Shown: positions 39,115 to 48,746, numbered from the stretch's first letter. The stretch is DNA of 64,000 nt from Brasilonema sp. UFV-L1 (GCF_012912105.1 NZ_QMEA01000020.1:1-64000), one strand, 5' to 3'. Made by a program: numbers and translations. Notes: generated by a model from the letters alone, not told the origin.

Positions 39115-42100
39115 TTAAAGGATTTCTCGTAGGGTACTTAGTAATGCCTGAGCTGTGAAGGGTTTTGGCAAGAAGTGTTGGATGCCAAGACTTCTCTTTT
39201 GAGCAGTCGTCCAAGTGCTCATCAGTCCGCTCATTGCAATGATTTGCACCTGCGGATTCATACGTTGCAATGTCAGAATTGTGGTAGAACCATCCATCAA
39301 AGGCATCATCATATCTATCAATACAACACTGATTTTATTCTTGTACTGAGCGTAGAGTGCAAGTGCCTCAATTCCATCACTGGCGGTTAAAACTCTATAG
39401 TTATGGGTTTCCAAAGTCGTTTGAGCAATCTCGCAGATTGTGAGTTCGTCATCAACCACCAAAATTAATTCGCCATTGCCCCTTGGTGGATATGTATTAG
39501 TTGCTACTTGGGTTTCAGTGACTTGGCTACTCGGCAAATACACTTGAAAGGTGCTGCCCTTGCCCATCTCGCTATAAACATTCACAAAACCGCCGTGACT
39601 TTTAACAATCCCCATGACAGTAGAAAGTCCTAAACCAGTTCCTTTACCCACTTCTTTAGTTGTAAAAAAGGGGTCAAAAATGCGATCCATAATTTCCGGT
39701 GGAATGCCCTTTCCAGTATCAGTAATAGTGATCACAATGTATGAGCCGACCTCAGCATCCACATGCATACGAGCATAACTTTCGTCAACCAAAAGGTTTT
39801 CGGCGCTAATCTCCAGGATACCGCCATCGGGCATGGCATCACGAGCATTGACTATTAGGTTCATCAGCACTTGATGAAGTTGAGTTGCATCTGCACAAAC
39901 CGTCCAAAGATTGGGTGCTATATTAGTTTCGGTTTCGATAGATTTTGGGAAGGTTCTTTGAGCAACCTGTGCCACATCGCAAAGCAAATGTTTAGTCTGG
40001 ACAATGGTGCGGTTTCCTTCCACTCCTCGACGAGTAAACGATAGAATTTGCGTGACCAAATCAGCACCACGCTTGGCACTGCCTTCGAGTATGCTCAGCA
40101 GTTGCTGAGTGTTCTCATCAAGGTTGGAGAATTTGAGAGGTAGCAGTTGAGCAACTGCCAAAATGGGAGTAAGGATATTGTTGAAGTCGTGGGCAATGCC
40201 CGAAGCAAGAGTACCTAAGCTTTCTAGACGTTGGGTGCGGAGAAACTGGGTTTCGAGTTGTTTTTTCTCAGTAATATCAGTGTTAACAGTTAGAATAGAT
40301 TTGGGATTGCCAGCTTCATCGTACACAAGCGTCCAGCGACTTTCGACGATGATCTCCTTACCGTTCTTTGTAACTTGCTGCAACTCACCCCGGCATTTCC
40401 CCTCTTTAGCCAGCGTTGCCTGCATTGTTTCAAACTGCGGCCAAATTTTTTCATGTTGGTACAAAAGCGACTCGGCACTCCTACCAAGGACTTCTGCAGC
40501 CTCCCATCCGTACAGGCGCTGGGCACCTTGATTCCAGAATAAGAGATTCTGTTCTAAATCTTGAACAAAAATTGCATCAGTCGTGACATCTAGTAAGGCT
40601 GCTTGTTCGCGGATTTTCTGTTCGGCTTGCAGGCGATCGCTGATGTCGTCGATTAGAACCAGGCTTGTCCATTTACCCGCAAATGAGAAAATGTGAGCCA
40701 ATGCCTTGATATCGATCAGACTGCCATCTTTCTTGCGGTGTTTCCAAACCCCAAGGTCGTTCTGTCCGGGTGTGAAGTTAGATAAAGTCTTATGCAGTGA
40801 GGTGATGTCGGCGGCAGGAATAATATCAGCAAGCGTCATGCTCAAAAATTCTTCTTTGGAATAGCCGTAATGGGCGATCGCCGCTTGGTTCACCGCTAGA
40901 AAAGCCAGGGTTTCCATCTCAAAAACCCACATCGGGTTGGGGTTACTTTCAAACAGCAGGCGATACCGCGCTTCCGAGTCCCGTAGTTTATTCTCTGAAC
41001 GCTTGCGATCAGTAATGTCTCTGGCAAGATGCGATGCGCCAAGCTGCTGATGATTTGCATTGCGAATCGAACTATAGGTAATCTCGTAATAATTCCGCTC
41101 TAATTGTTCATCCCCAAATTCCTCGATCACCGTGAACTCTTCTCCCAAGAGTGCCCGTTCCCAAATTGCGACTGCTTTGGCTTGTTCTTCTGGCAAATGG
41201 GCGAGTGCGTCTATCAAACTCATGCCCACTGCAACAGTTTTACCGAATATCTTTTGAAACTCCTGTTTATATGCACTGTTGAATGCAATAAACCGAAACT
41301 CTAGATCCAAGGCTGCGATTAAGTCATGGGTTCCTTCAAGAATCCCCGTGAGGCGATCGTTAACCAATTGCACATGCTGGTGAGCTTGCTGAAGTTGTTC
41401 CTCGGCATGTTTACGTTCGCTAATATCAATCACCACACAACGACTCATCAGGTAATTGCCTGTACTCTCCGTTATCGCAGTAGCGCTCAAGCTCACGGGC
41501 ACGATTGTGCCATCCTTGCGAATTATGTGGAATTCCAGATCTCTGACTCTGCCTTGCTGCTGGAAAAGCAGGAGATTTTTTTGGAAGCTTTGTAAGCTCT
41601 CAGCAGCAAGTAAGTCGGAGAACTTTTTCTTGCCAATTATCTCATCCCGCGTGTACCCCAACATGTTAAGTTCTGTGTCGTTGATACGGACAAAGACGCC
41701 ATCTTTATCCAGGGAGTGATAGCCACAGGGGGCATGGTTGTAAAGTTCTTCTAACTCCTCTGTATACTTTCGCAATACATTGTCTGCTTCCTGTAACGCG
41801 TGCTCTGCATGGTGCCGTTTCTGTCGTTCTTGTGCCTCCCGCAACTCCCGCTCCACTGCGGGTACCAGGCGGGCAAGATTACCTTTTATGATATAATCAT
41901 GTGCCCCAGCTTTCATGGCAGCAACGGCAGTATCTTCGCCAATAGTGCCAGAAACGATAATAAAAGGTAAATCCAGTTTCTGGTTCTGGAGTAGTTTAAG
42001 GGCTTCCAAAGCACTGAAAGCAGGCAGACTGTAATCTGCAATCACAATGTCCCACGACTGTTGATCCAGTACTGCCTGCATAGCATCCGGGGTATCCACC

Positions 42101-42204
42101 CGAATATAGTCCAGAGTATAGCCGCTCCGACGTAACTCCCTCACAGTTAAGAGAGTATCATCTTCAGAATCCTCAACAATCAGAACACGCAGGTGAGAGT
42201 TCAT
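39115..42204 (-). CDS. Hybrid sensor histidine kinase (REC-PAS x4-HisKA-HATPase-REC)
   Basis: A 1029-residue kinase. The N-terminal REC (about 4-130) has phospho-Asp in DIVIADYSLP. Four PAS domains lie at about 150-270, 288-403, 410-530 and 535-650. HisKA has the phospho-His in GIAHDFNNILTP, an HATPase (about 770-880) has DTGKGIPPEIMD and GTGLGLSTVMG, and a C-terminal REC (about 905-1025) has VVLIDMMMPLMDG. ATG 42204 is chosen because AGGAAGG lies eight bases upstream; a GTG two codons earlier is possible. It follows the response regulator by 13 bp and is probably the third gene of the photoreceptor operon. Confidence 0.93.
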   Translation of the reverse strand: MNSHLRVLIVEDSEDDTLLTVRELRRSGYTLDYIRVDTPDAMQAVLDQQSWDIVIADYSLPAFSALEALKLLQNQKLDLPFIIVSGTIGEDTAVAAMKAGAHDYIIKGNLARLVPAVERELREAQERQKRHHAEHALQEADNVLRKYTEELEELYNHAPCGYHSLDKDGVFVRINDTELNMLGYTRDEIIGKKKFSDLLAAESLQSFQKNLLLFQQQGRVRDLEFHIIRKDGTIVPVSLSATAITESTGNYLMSRCVVIDISERKHAEEQLQQAHQHVQLVNDRLTGILEGTHDLIAALDLEFRFIAFNSAYKQEFQKIFGKTVAVGMSLIDALAHLPEEQAKAVAIWERALLGEEFTVIEEFGDEQLERNYYEITYSSIRNANHQQLGASHLARDITDRKRSENKLRDSEARYRLLFESNPNPMWVFEMETLAFLAVNQAAIAHYGYSKEEFLSMTLADIIPAADITSLHKTLSNFTPGQNDLGVWKHRKKDGSLIDIKALAHIFSFAGKWTSLVLIDDISDRLQAEQKIREQAALLDVTTDAIFVQDLEQNLLFWNQGAQRLYGWEAAEVLGRSAESLLYQHEKIWPQFETMQATLAKEGKCRGELQQVTKNGKEIIVESRWTLVYDEAGNPKSILTVNTDITEKKQLETQFLRTQRLESLGTLASGIAHDFNNILTPILAVAQLLPLKFSNLDENTQQLLSILEGSAKRGADLVTQILSFTRRGVEGNRTIVQTKHLLCDVAQVAQRTFPKSIETETNIAPNLWTVCADATQLHQVLMNLIVNARDAMPDGGILEISAENLLVDESYARMHVDAEVGSYIVITITDTGKGIPPEIMDRIFDPFFTTKEVGKGTGLGLSTVMGIVKSHGGFVNVYSEMGKGSTFQVYLPSSQVTETQVATNTYPPRGNGELILVVDDELTICEIAQTTLETHNYRVLTASDGIEALALYAQYKNKISVVLIDMMMPLMDGSTTILTLQRMNPQVQIIAMSGLMSTWTTAQKRSLGIQHFLPKPFTAQALLSTLREIL

Positions 42205-42217
42205 CGTCACTACCTTC

Positions 42218-42661
42218 CTAAAGTGGCGGTGGTTCGTTCATTAAAAGCCAGTACATCCCTAATTGCCGGACTGCTTCCGTAAACTCGATAAAATTTACGG
42301 GTTTGCGGATGTAACTGTTACACCCCAAACTGTAACTATTGAGCATATCTTGTTCTTCGTTGGAGGTAGTCAGAATCACTACTGGCAGCAGCTTAGTGCG
42401 TTCGTCTTCTCGCAAGCGGCGCAATACTTCAATACCATCAATGCGGGGCAGCTTTAAATCCAACAAAATCACCGTAGGCTTGAGGTTGATATTTCGTCCG
42501 GCATAAACTCCAGTTCCAAACAGGTAATCTAGGGCTTCAACACCGTCATGAGCCACTACAATCTCATTGCTGATGTGATTGCGCTTGAGGGCTCGGATTG
42601 CCAAAGCTTCATCATCAGGATTATCTTCCACTAGGAGAATAGTTTTGTTGTTCGCGCTCAT
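42218..42661 (-). CDS. Response regulator, Rcp1-like
   Basis: A 147-residue receiver of the Rcp1 type that pairs with phytochrome-class kinases: LLVEDNPDDEALAIRAL, phospho-Asp in VILLDLKLPRIDG, VILTTSNEEQDM and YIRKPVNF. It overlaps the end of the cyanobacteriochrome kinase gene by 41 nt, strong evidence that it is the cognate partner. Confidence 0.93.
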   Translation of the reverse strand: MSANNKTILLVEDNPDDEALAIRALKRNHISNEIVVAHDGVEALDYLFGTGVYAGRNINLKPTVILLDLKLPRIDGIEVLRRLREDERTKLLPVVILTTSNEEQDMLNSYSLGCNSYIRKPVNFIEFTEAVRQLGMYWLLMNEPPPL

Positions 42662-44081
42662 GTCCTTCCTCCTCTGCTACTAATGTAAAGTAAAAAGTAG
42701 CCCCTTGTTCCACTGCTCCTTCTGCCCACACCCGACCACCATGCCGATGCACAATTCGCTGCACAGTGGCAAGTCCAATTCCATTTCCTGGAAATTCATT
42801 CATTCCATGCAAACGCTGGAACGGACTAAATAACTTGTTAGTGTACGCCATATCAAAGCCCGCGCCATCATCTCGAACAAAGTAGACGCTCTTGCCACTT
42901 TCGCTCTGACTCGCTCCAAACGAAATCCGTGCTTGAAGGTGCTTGGATGTAAATTTCCAGGCATTGTTCAGTAAGTTTACCAACAAAACTCGCAACAGAC
43001 GGCTATCCCCTTGAGCGATCAGCCCTGTTTGGATCACAAATTCTACCTGCCGTTCTGGCTGACTCTGCTGTAACTCAGTACAGATTCCACGAGCTAACAG
43101 ACTCAAATTCACAGTTTCTAGGTGCATGTCACTGCGCGTCACCCTAGATAAATTGAGCAGATCATCAATCAATTGCCCCATCCGGTGAGTCGCTCCCCGA
43201 ATTCGCCGCAGGTAGTCCTGTCCGGTTGTATCCAGCAAATCAAAGTAATCTTCCAGCAAAGCTTGACTGAAGCCGTCAATACCGCGTAAAGGCGCACGCA
43301 AATCATGGGAGACAGAGTAGCAAAAAGCTTCCAGTTCCTTGTTCACTGCCTGTAGTTCAATGATCGCTCGTTGCAGTCCCTGGTTTAGCGATTGTACTGC
43401 TTGCTGGGCTTGTAGGCGCTCCACGACTTCCGCCCGTAGATCAGCCAGGAGTTCTGCGTGCTGGAGAGCAACTCCCAAGTGAGTGGCAATTTGGCTGACA
43501 AATTCGATTTCTGTCGCTTGCCATTCTCGCTGAGTGCGACATTGCTGAATACAGAGCAATCCCCAGAGTTTTTCACCTTGCAGAAGTGGCACTGCTAGGT
43601 TAGCTCGTACCTGAAATTGAGATAGAATCTGAATGTGACAGTCGCTCAACCCATAATTATAAATATCTGCAACAGCCTGAATTCGCCCCTGCTGATAATG
43701 GACTGCAAACTGTTCGCCAAAACAATGATCGTGAATTTTTTGCGCCATAGCTGAAGGAAAAGCTGGATCCACATCCTCAGAAACAAATTCTCCATCATCC
43801 CAGCCTGAGTTTGGATAGAAGCGAAACATCCCGACTCGATCTGCTTCCAAAAGTTGACGAACCTCAGTCGCTGTGGCTTGAAAAATTGTTTCCAAATCTA
43901 GAGGTTCCCGCAAGCGAGTAATCACACGGAACAATGCTTTTTGCTGCTCTAGTTGGAAATTAGCTTGATTGATTTGCTGCTGCAATTGTTGGACTTCTTC
44001 TGCCAGGATCTGCTTGAGCGTCTCAAATGCCGCTTCATCTCTACACAAGTTTTGTAATCTTACCAATATCTCTGGGTTCAT
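42621..44081 (-). CDS. Cyanobacteriochrome-type GAF histidine kinase (DXCF motif)
   Basis: A 486-residue soluble kinase. A short coiled coil (20-50) is followed by a GAF at about 55-215, a second coil, HisKA with phospho-His in SVSHDLRAPLRG, and HATPase with NLLNNAWKFTS and GNGIGLATVQR. The GAF has a canonical bilin cysteine followed by His (SDCHIQIL, C148) and an upstream DHCF motif (C120), exactly 28 residues apart as in DXCF cyanobacteriochromes such as TePixJ. This predicts a two-cysteine blue/green-type photosensor. Bilin binding is inferred, not shown. It is the first gene of a kinase-regulator-hybrid kinase operon. Confidence 0.85.
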   Translation of the reverse strand: MNPEILVRLQNLCRDEAAFETLKQILAEEVQQLQQQINQANFQLEQQKALFRVITRLREPLDLETIFQATATEVRQLLEADRVGMFRFYPNSGWDDGEFVSEDVDPAFPSAMAQKIHDHCFGEQFAVHYQQGRIQAVADIYNYGLSDCHIQILSQFQVRANLAVPLLQGEKLWGLLCIQQCRTQREWQATEIEFVSQIATHLGVALQHAELLADLRAEVVERLQAQQAVQSLNQGLQRAIIELQAVNKELEAFCYSVSHDLRAPLRGIDGFSQALLEDYFDLLDTTGQDYLRRIRGATHRMGQLIDDLLNLSRVTRSDMHLETVNLSLLARGICTELQQSQPERQVEFVIQTGLIAQGDSRLLRVLLVNLLNNAWKFTSKHLQARISFGASQSESGKSVYFVRDDGAGFDMAYTNKLFSPFQRLHGMNEFPGNGIGLATVQRIVHRHGGRVWAEGAVEQGATFYFTLVAEEEGHEREQQNYSPSGR

Positions 44082-44140
44082 TTCTCTGAGCGGCGTTAGA
44101 TCAGGAGTTAAAAACTATAACTTGATTGCTGAACACATCT

Positions 44141-44361
44141 AGGACTTACGCAAAAACCCTTTTAAACTCTCTTAACTATGCGCCAAGGGCGCACGCTGCG
44201 CTAACGTGCTCTTTGCGTCCTACCCTGCGGGAAGCCCTTCGGGGAAGACCTTCGGTCTCGCTGCGCTAACGCAGTCGCCTCTGTCGGGAAACCCTCCTGC
44301 AGCGCTGTCTCACCGCTGCGCGTCTATGCGGTTTATTTTTTCATTATTTTGCGTAAGTCCT
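44141..44361. mobile_element. AGGACTTACGC-family MITE with a nested repeat
   Basis: Terminal inverted repeats AGGACTTACGC and GCGTAAGTCCT bound the element, in reverse orientation to the 50765 copy. The 6-bp flanks ACATCT (44135-44140 and 44363-44368) are identical. Compared with the 117-bp copy at 50765-50881, about 105 bp of GC-rich repeat (44222-44326) is inserted within it. Confidence 0.8.
44222..44326. repeat. GC-rich repeat family B, nested in a MITE
   Basis: Read on the minus strand it contains GTGAGACAGCGCTGCAGGAG, then GGTTTCCC and CTTCCCCGAAGGGC units, related to the copies at 1860-2070 and 12713-12772. It interrupts the element at a point where the other copies are continuous. Confidence 0.65.
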
Positions 44362-44388
44362 GACATCTATACTTTACACGTCATTTTT

Positions 44389-44814
44389 TCATAACAACTG
44401 TCCACCCCGGAAGCGCCAACGGACAAATAAAATTCGCATCAAGCTTTGCGAAACAAGAAAAACTGCCAACCACACGATGCTATAATGCACTAAAAACCAG
44501 AAAATTGGTAGTTCTTTTGCAACCGCTGGTAAGCCAATAATTTTGATACTACACAAAACAAATATCATTTCCCAAAGACCAGCCAACAATTGATATGTAG
44601 CAGGCCAATCCCTATCCCAACGATATTTTTGGATTTGGATATAAACCACATCCCAGACTAAGCCAAATATAGCTACATAGCTAAGTATCCAAAAATAAAC
44701 AGAGTCAGGAGGAGAACCAACTAAACCGATTGCAAAAGGTATCGATACCAATACGCCGACAGTAAAAAATAGTAACAGTCGAGTTTGCCAGCGACCAAAC
44801 AAAGTAGGAGTCAT
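44389..44814 (-). CDS. Hypothetical membrane protein, 141 aa
   Basis: Four membrane helices (LLLFFTVGVLVSIPFAIGLV, FWILSYVAIFGLVWDVVYIQ, LLAGLWEMIFVLCSIKIIGL, FWFLVHYSIVWLAVFLVSQS), a central basic loop (KYRWDRDWP) and a basic C-terminus. It looks like a conserved cyanobacterial membrane protein of unknown role. The start is ATG 44814. Confidence 0.7.
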   Translation of the reverse strand: MTPTLFGRWQTRLLLFFTVGVLVSIPFAIGLVGSPPDSVYFWILSYVAIFGLVWDVVYIQIQKYRWDRDWPATYQLLAGLWEMIFVLCSIKIIGLPAVAKELPIFWFLVHYSIVWLAVFLVSQSLMRILFVRWRFRGGQLL

Positions 44815-44857
44815 AACAATTCACGCATTCGCTCATTCAAAAATAAGAAACTCGAAT

Positions 44858-44982
44858 TAGAACACCGATTCACTAATCCCAAAAACCCAGTTTCTGTTAC
44901 CGGAAAGACTGAAATTTCCTTGGCTCGACAAGAAGAAACTAGGTTTTTTTGTTAGAATTGTGAATACTGAATCGGTGTTCTA
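44858..44982. mobile_element. MITE-like element with TAGAACACCGATTC ends
   Basis: A perfect 14-bp inverted repeat (44858-44871 and 44969-44982) bounds 125 bp without coding capacity. Its right end supplies the TAG stop codon of the SGNH hydrolase gene. No target duplication is obvious. It is a single copy in this window. Confidence 0.55.
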
Positions 44983-45687
44983 CAAGGAACTGGAATTGTA
45001 GCAAGCAAAAGCTTCCCAATTCATGACATCCTCTAATAAAGTTTGATACCCAAGCGTATTTGGATGAAGACCGTCTTTGCTCAAACGTTTGAGCCTCCAT
45101 GCTTCGCCGCAATCCATCCATTTCTGGAAAATATCGAGATAGGGAATTCTCCTTGCAGAACAAGCAACTCGCATAGCTTCTTTGTAACGGTACTGGTCAA
45201 TATGATTGTAGTAAAGGCAATCCATAAATGGCATTTTGGCTTCATCAACTGGTACCATGCCTACAAACAAAACTGGACATAATTGCTGTGCTTGGTCAAG
45301 TAAGGATGCAATGTGTGACTCAAAAACGGCAAAATCTGTATAGTTTCGTCCATTCAAACGACCTAACCGTGCTGAATCGTTGACTCCGACTGAAAGAATA
45401 ATCAAGTCAGGAACCTGATTTCGTAGTTCACCTCGATGTCGAAATTCAACTTCTAGCCTTTGTGAGACTTGCTGAATGCGATCGCCTCGTACTCCCAAAT
45501 TGTAAATAACATGACCTGGGCTATCTGGTGACATCCAACATCGCCGTAGTCGTTCGACCCAGCCGCCTCCTTCTGGATCGCCAAATCCATAGACTAAGCT
45601 ATCTCCTAACGCGACAATCTTTAGAGGCTGGCAACGTTTTGGTACAACTGACAGATGCATTAAGGAACTTGTTTCAAATGTCTGCAT
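44980..45687 (-). CDS. SGNH/GDSL-family hydrolase
   Basis: A 235-residue esterase/lipase-like enzyme. Nucleophile Ser is in GDSL (28-31), then the Gly block (NLGVRGDRI), the Asn block (SVGVNDSAR), and the Asp/His pair in DGLHPNTLGY near the C-terminus. No signal peptide is seen, so it is probably cytoplasmic. The substrate is unknown. The stop codon lies in an inverted-repeat element, so the last residues (YNSSSL) may differ from relatives. Confidence 0.88.
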   Translation of the reverse strand: MQTFETSSLMHLSVVPKRCQPLKIVALGDSLVYGFGDPEGGGWVERLRRCWMSPDSPGHVIYNLGVRGDRIQQVSQRLEVEFRHRGELRNQVPDLIILSVGVNDSARLGRLNGRNYTDFAVFESHIASLLDQAQQLCPVLFVGMVPVDEAKMPFMDCLYYNHIDQYRYKEAMRVACSARRIPYLDIFQKWMDCGEAWRLKRLSKDGLHPNTLGYQTLLEDVMNWEAFACYNSSSL

Positions 45688-45763
45688 CTCTTAAATATAT
45701 ATTTAATATCTCTATAGAATTCTATACATTTCCATACCACAGAGCATAACATTTCTTGTTTTT

Positions 45764-46654
45764 TCACGACTCTTTTTCAAAAGAGTTGATGAAGTAGGGG
45801 ATGTTTTCATCTTTGCGTGGCCAGTTTTGGGAAAGAAAGCGTACTAGCACAGGTAGTGAGAGAAGAATCAACACGATGCCTAACCACAAGCTATGACGGA
45901 CTTGTTCTAACTCGTTCATGACTGAGACAGTGTTATTAGATTCATTGGATAACAGCGTCATGACCACCACGAAAGAATTATTGATTGCATGGCAGGCAAT
46001 AGGTACCATGAGCGAGCGTGTCCTAATATATAGCACTCCCAAAATCATTCCTACCATAGACAATCCCACAACATTCGTGTGCCCGATGCCGAACAACAGC
46101 GATGAACTTATCAATCCTGCTCGAATACCCCATTTACTTGCCCAGCGTTGTAAGATAATTCCTCTAAAGAGAAATTCTTCTGTCAATGGGGCCACAACCA
46201 CTAACACGATAGCTCCCAGCAGATTGGATAACAGTGGTGCAGTCTTTTGAGGTGTTGGACTTTTAGCAGCCTCACGTAGGATTGTATCTACAAATGATGG
46301 AGCAGCTAATGACAATAGGTAAAATAACACCAGGTACGAACCAATAGAAAATAGTATCAACACAATAACTAAGCCTACCATTGGCAACCACCTATGATTA
46401 TTTGGCAGCCGACCAACGAAATACCTGATGTGAATTCTAAAACGCTTAAAGTCTGCCAGTGTCCACAGACAAAGTAATCCAAACACAAAAATGTAGAGGA
46501 TGAGATTCAAGACTTGAGGATGGAATTGTACCCCTGTTGTCGCTTGGATGATCCCCAGTCCTAAACCAAGAATAAAAAATATCAGTAAAAGCCGCAACAG
46601 CAAAGAGCGAACTTTGAGATGGAGAAATGGATTATTGCTATTTTCAGGAGTCAT
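45764..46654 (-). CDS. CPBP family intramembrane glutamic endopeptidase
   Basis: A 296-residue membrane protease of the CPBP (CAAX protease and bacteriocin-processing, Abi) family. The motifs are TEEFLFRG (EExxxR, E159/E160/R164), FGIGHTN (H192) and ACHAINNSF (H222, N226). Eight or so membrane segments are visible. Cyanobacterial members are of unknown substrate. It starts at ATG 46654 and ends at 45764, 76 bp upstream of the SGNH gene on the same strand. Confidence 0.9.
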   Translation of the reverse strand: MTPENSNNPFLHLKVRSLLLRLLLIFFILGLGLGIIQATTGVQFHPQVLNLILYIFVFGLLCLWTLADFKRFRIHIRYFVGRLPNNHRWLPMVGLVIVLILFSIGSYLVLFYLLSLAAPSFVDTILREAAKSPTPQKTAPLLSNLLGAIVLVVVAPLTEEFLFRGIILQRWASKWGIRAGLISSSLLFGIGHTNVVGLSMVGMILGVLYIRTRSLMVPIACHAINNSFVVVMTLLSNESNNTVSVMNELEQVRHSLWLGIVLILLSLPVLVRFLSQNWPRKDENIPYFINSFEKES

Positions 46655-46784
46655 AATTATAGGGATGCTTTGCTTGACACTTCCACGGCTTTTAGCCGTT
46701 TGCTGCGCGTGCCGTAGGCATTGGGCTTTCTGCTTTCAACACTGTAAGCGTATCCAGCGCCTGCAAATTCTTTCGTCTGCGGGA

Positions 46785-48746
46785 TCAAGGCGATTGATTG
46801 AACACCCACTTCAACCATTGTCCAAAAGAACTAAAAGCATTTAAGCGATGTACCCCAGGCGCACGGGCAGCGGCAAGACTATCCACAGCACATAAAGCCG
46901 CGTACTGCAAACCGAGGAAGCTATCAACCGCTGCATAGGGACCACCTAAAGTTGTTGCCCCAGCGGCATATATTTGACTTTTTGCATGACGCATCTCAAC
47001 CAACTCAAAGTTGTTCCCAACAGATAAACGCCCCAGATAATTCAATGGTAGGTTGTAGTGTTTCACCAAATCCTCCAGTAGTGGGCTGGCTTGCGCTTTA
47101 GCATCCAGTCCGGTGCTATCAATAATAAAATCAGCATCTAGAGTCATTTGCCCAAAACCTTGTTCTTGGATATGTGTAAGAGGTCGGTTTTGAGCATCGC
47201 GTTCCACCTTTTGTACTTCGCCAAATTCAATTTTATACCAACCTTCTCTTAATCCTTCCTCGGTAATACGCTGCCAGTCACGGCGATCTGCAGTGGTGGT
47301 ACCACCCCAGTCTGTGAGCAAGCGCTTGCGTTCATCAGTATTCGCTTTTTCTAGCATGACTCGCAGTTCGCCACCCCAACAAGCTTTTGGCCAGTTAAAA
47401 GGTTGGAATTCGTAATGATTATTGACGAAACGTTGTGCTTTTTCAAACTTGTTACCGATGGGTTTAGGCGATCGCATTAAATGCAAAACTGTAATATTTC
47501 GATTTCGTTGTCGTGCTTCATAAATGCGCTGCAAAATACGGGAAGCTACAATTCCTCGTCCCCGAATCAGCACTTTACCACCCTGTTTCTCCAGTTGTTC
47601 ATAAACATGATTGTGGTCTTCGTAAGCATTGACCACAGACTTAAAATCTTGATACTTTTCCCTGTAAGCTTGCAAATCTGGAAGAAACTGAATCGCTGGA
47701 TAGCCAATTGCCAAATGTAGATAACGAGCAACATGAAAAGCATGACTTCCTGGTCCTTGAGAATAAGCGACACAATACCGACCATCATCAGTTTTACGAA
47801 TTGCCCGCACTCGTCCATAACGATAAATCTTATCCCAACCTATACGCTTTGCCTCTCGATTTATCGAATCAAACACATTTCCCGCACGAGGAGTATAAGT
47901 TTCAGCAAAAGTTGGTTCGTTAAACACTTGCCACAAATATTTAAATGACTGACTCAGGTTTGCCTTGGTAAAATCACGCCAAGACTCCCGTAACGCGTAA
48001 CTAGGCCAACCCCAAATATTATCAGGACAAGAATCTGAATTAGAACGCAATCGTTCATGCAAAGGAATTTGCGAATTCATACAGAGGCGCTTGTATCGCG
48101 CATAAGGTTCTTGATCTAATCCCAAAGCCACTATTTTTTCACAACGAACACCCCAAATTCTCAGTAAATCTACCCAAATATAGCTACCCAATCCTGCTCC
48201 AATTGCAAGAAAATCACTTTCACCCACTGTTTTACCAGTTGCGTGCAGCGCTTGTACTGGAACTTTTTCCTCTTGAAACACAGGTGGTGGAAAACTGCTG
48301 CCCAAAGGTGTTGCAGCTCTGGGAGAAAGTAAGCTGGGATCTGGTAAATTGGTGTCGGGATTGAAGTGGATAGCAGAGTTGACACTAGGGGTAAGTGCAG
48401 GTGTGTTAGCAGCAACAAAGGTGATTGTGATTATGTACGGACCGATTTGCACAGTATCGCCATTCGCCAGAACACTGCGTGTTTGTCGCTGACCATTGAC
48501 AAAAATGCCATTGGTACTTTTTTGGTCAGTCACTACCAACTGATTTTGTTCCCATGAAATCAGCGCATGAACTCGAGAGACTTGATGACTATTTAGCAAC
48601 ATTCGGGTAACGCGCTGTCCTCTGATTTCAGTTGGTAGCGCAGCAAAATCTCGTCCAAAAGCAATCGGTAAACTCAGGCGTGGTTCTCGCCTCTCTCCCG
48701 TTGTTGGTTCATCCCAACTTAATTGAATTTGTAAATTATTAGTCAT
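46785..48746 (-). CDS. FHA domain fused to a flavin-dependent monooxygenase-like protein
   Basis: A 653-residue fusion. An FHA phosphothreonine-binding domain spans about 5-115 (AFGRDF, QVSRVHALI, STNGIFVNG) and a Pro-rich linker about 115-175. A Rossmann flavoprotein resembling SidA/IucD/PvdA amino-acid N-hydroxylases follows: FAD motif AIGAGLGSYIW (about 182), a second dinucleotide motif VLIRGRGIVASRIL, and FIIDSTGLDAKA. A phosphoprotein partner and a reaction are not known. An FHA/zinc-ribbon gene lies immediately upstream (100 bp) on the same strand. No siderophore genes are nearby. Confidence 0.82.
   Translation of the reverse strand: MTNNLQIQLSWDEPTTGERREPRLSLPIAFGRDFAALPTEIRGQRVTRMLLNSHQVSRVHALISWEQNQLVVTDQKSTNGIFVNGQRQTRSVLANGDTVQIGPYIITITFVAANTPALTPSVNSAIHFNPDTNLPDPSLLSPRAATPLGSSFPPPVFQEEKVPVQALHATGKTVGESDFLAIGAGLGSYIWVDLLRIWGVRCEKIVALGLDQEPYARYKRLCMNSQIPLHERLRSNSDSCPDNIWGWPSYALRESWRDFTKANLSQSFKYLWQVFNEPTFAETYTPRAGNVFDSINREAKRIGWDKIYRYGRVRAIRKTDDGRYCVAYSQGPGSHAFHVARYLHLAIGYPAIQFLPDLQAYREKYQDFKSVVNAYEDHNHVYEQLEKQGGKVLIRGRGIVASRILQRIYEARQRNRNITVLHLMRSPKPIGNKFEKAQRFVNNHYEFQPFNWPKACWGGELRVMLEKANTDERKRLLTDWGGTTTADRRDWQRITEEGLREGWYKIEFGEVQKVERDAQNRPLTHIQEQGFGQMTLDADFIIDSTGLDAKAQASPLLEDLVKHYNLPLNYLGRLSVGNNFELVEMRHAKSQIYAAGATTLGGPYAAVDSFLGLQYAALCAVDSLAAARAPGVHRLNAFSSFGQWLKWVFNQSP

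Noticed and set aside
46785-48746. FHA-flavoprotein considered as a siderophore ornithine hydroxylase
   Set aside because: Only general resemblance in the dinucleotide motifs; no NRPS, transporter or iron-regulated genes nearby, so no substrate is assigned.
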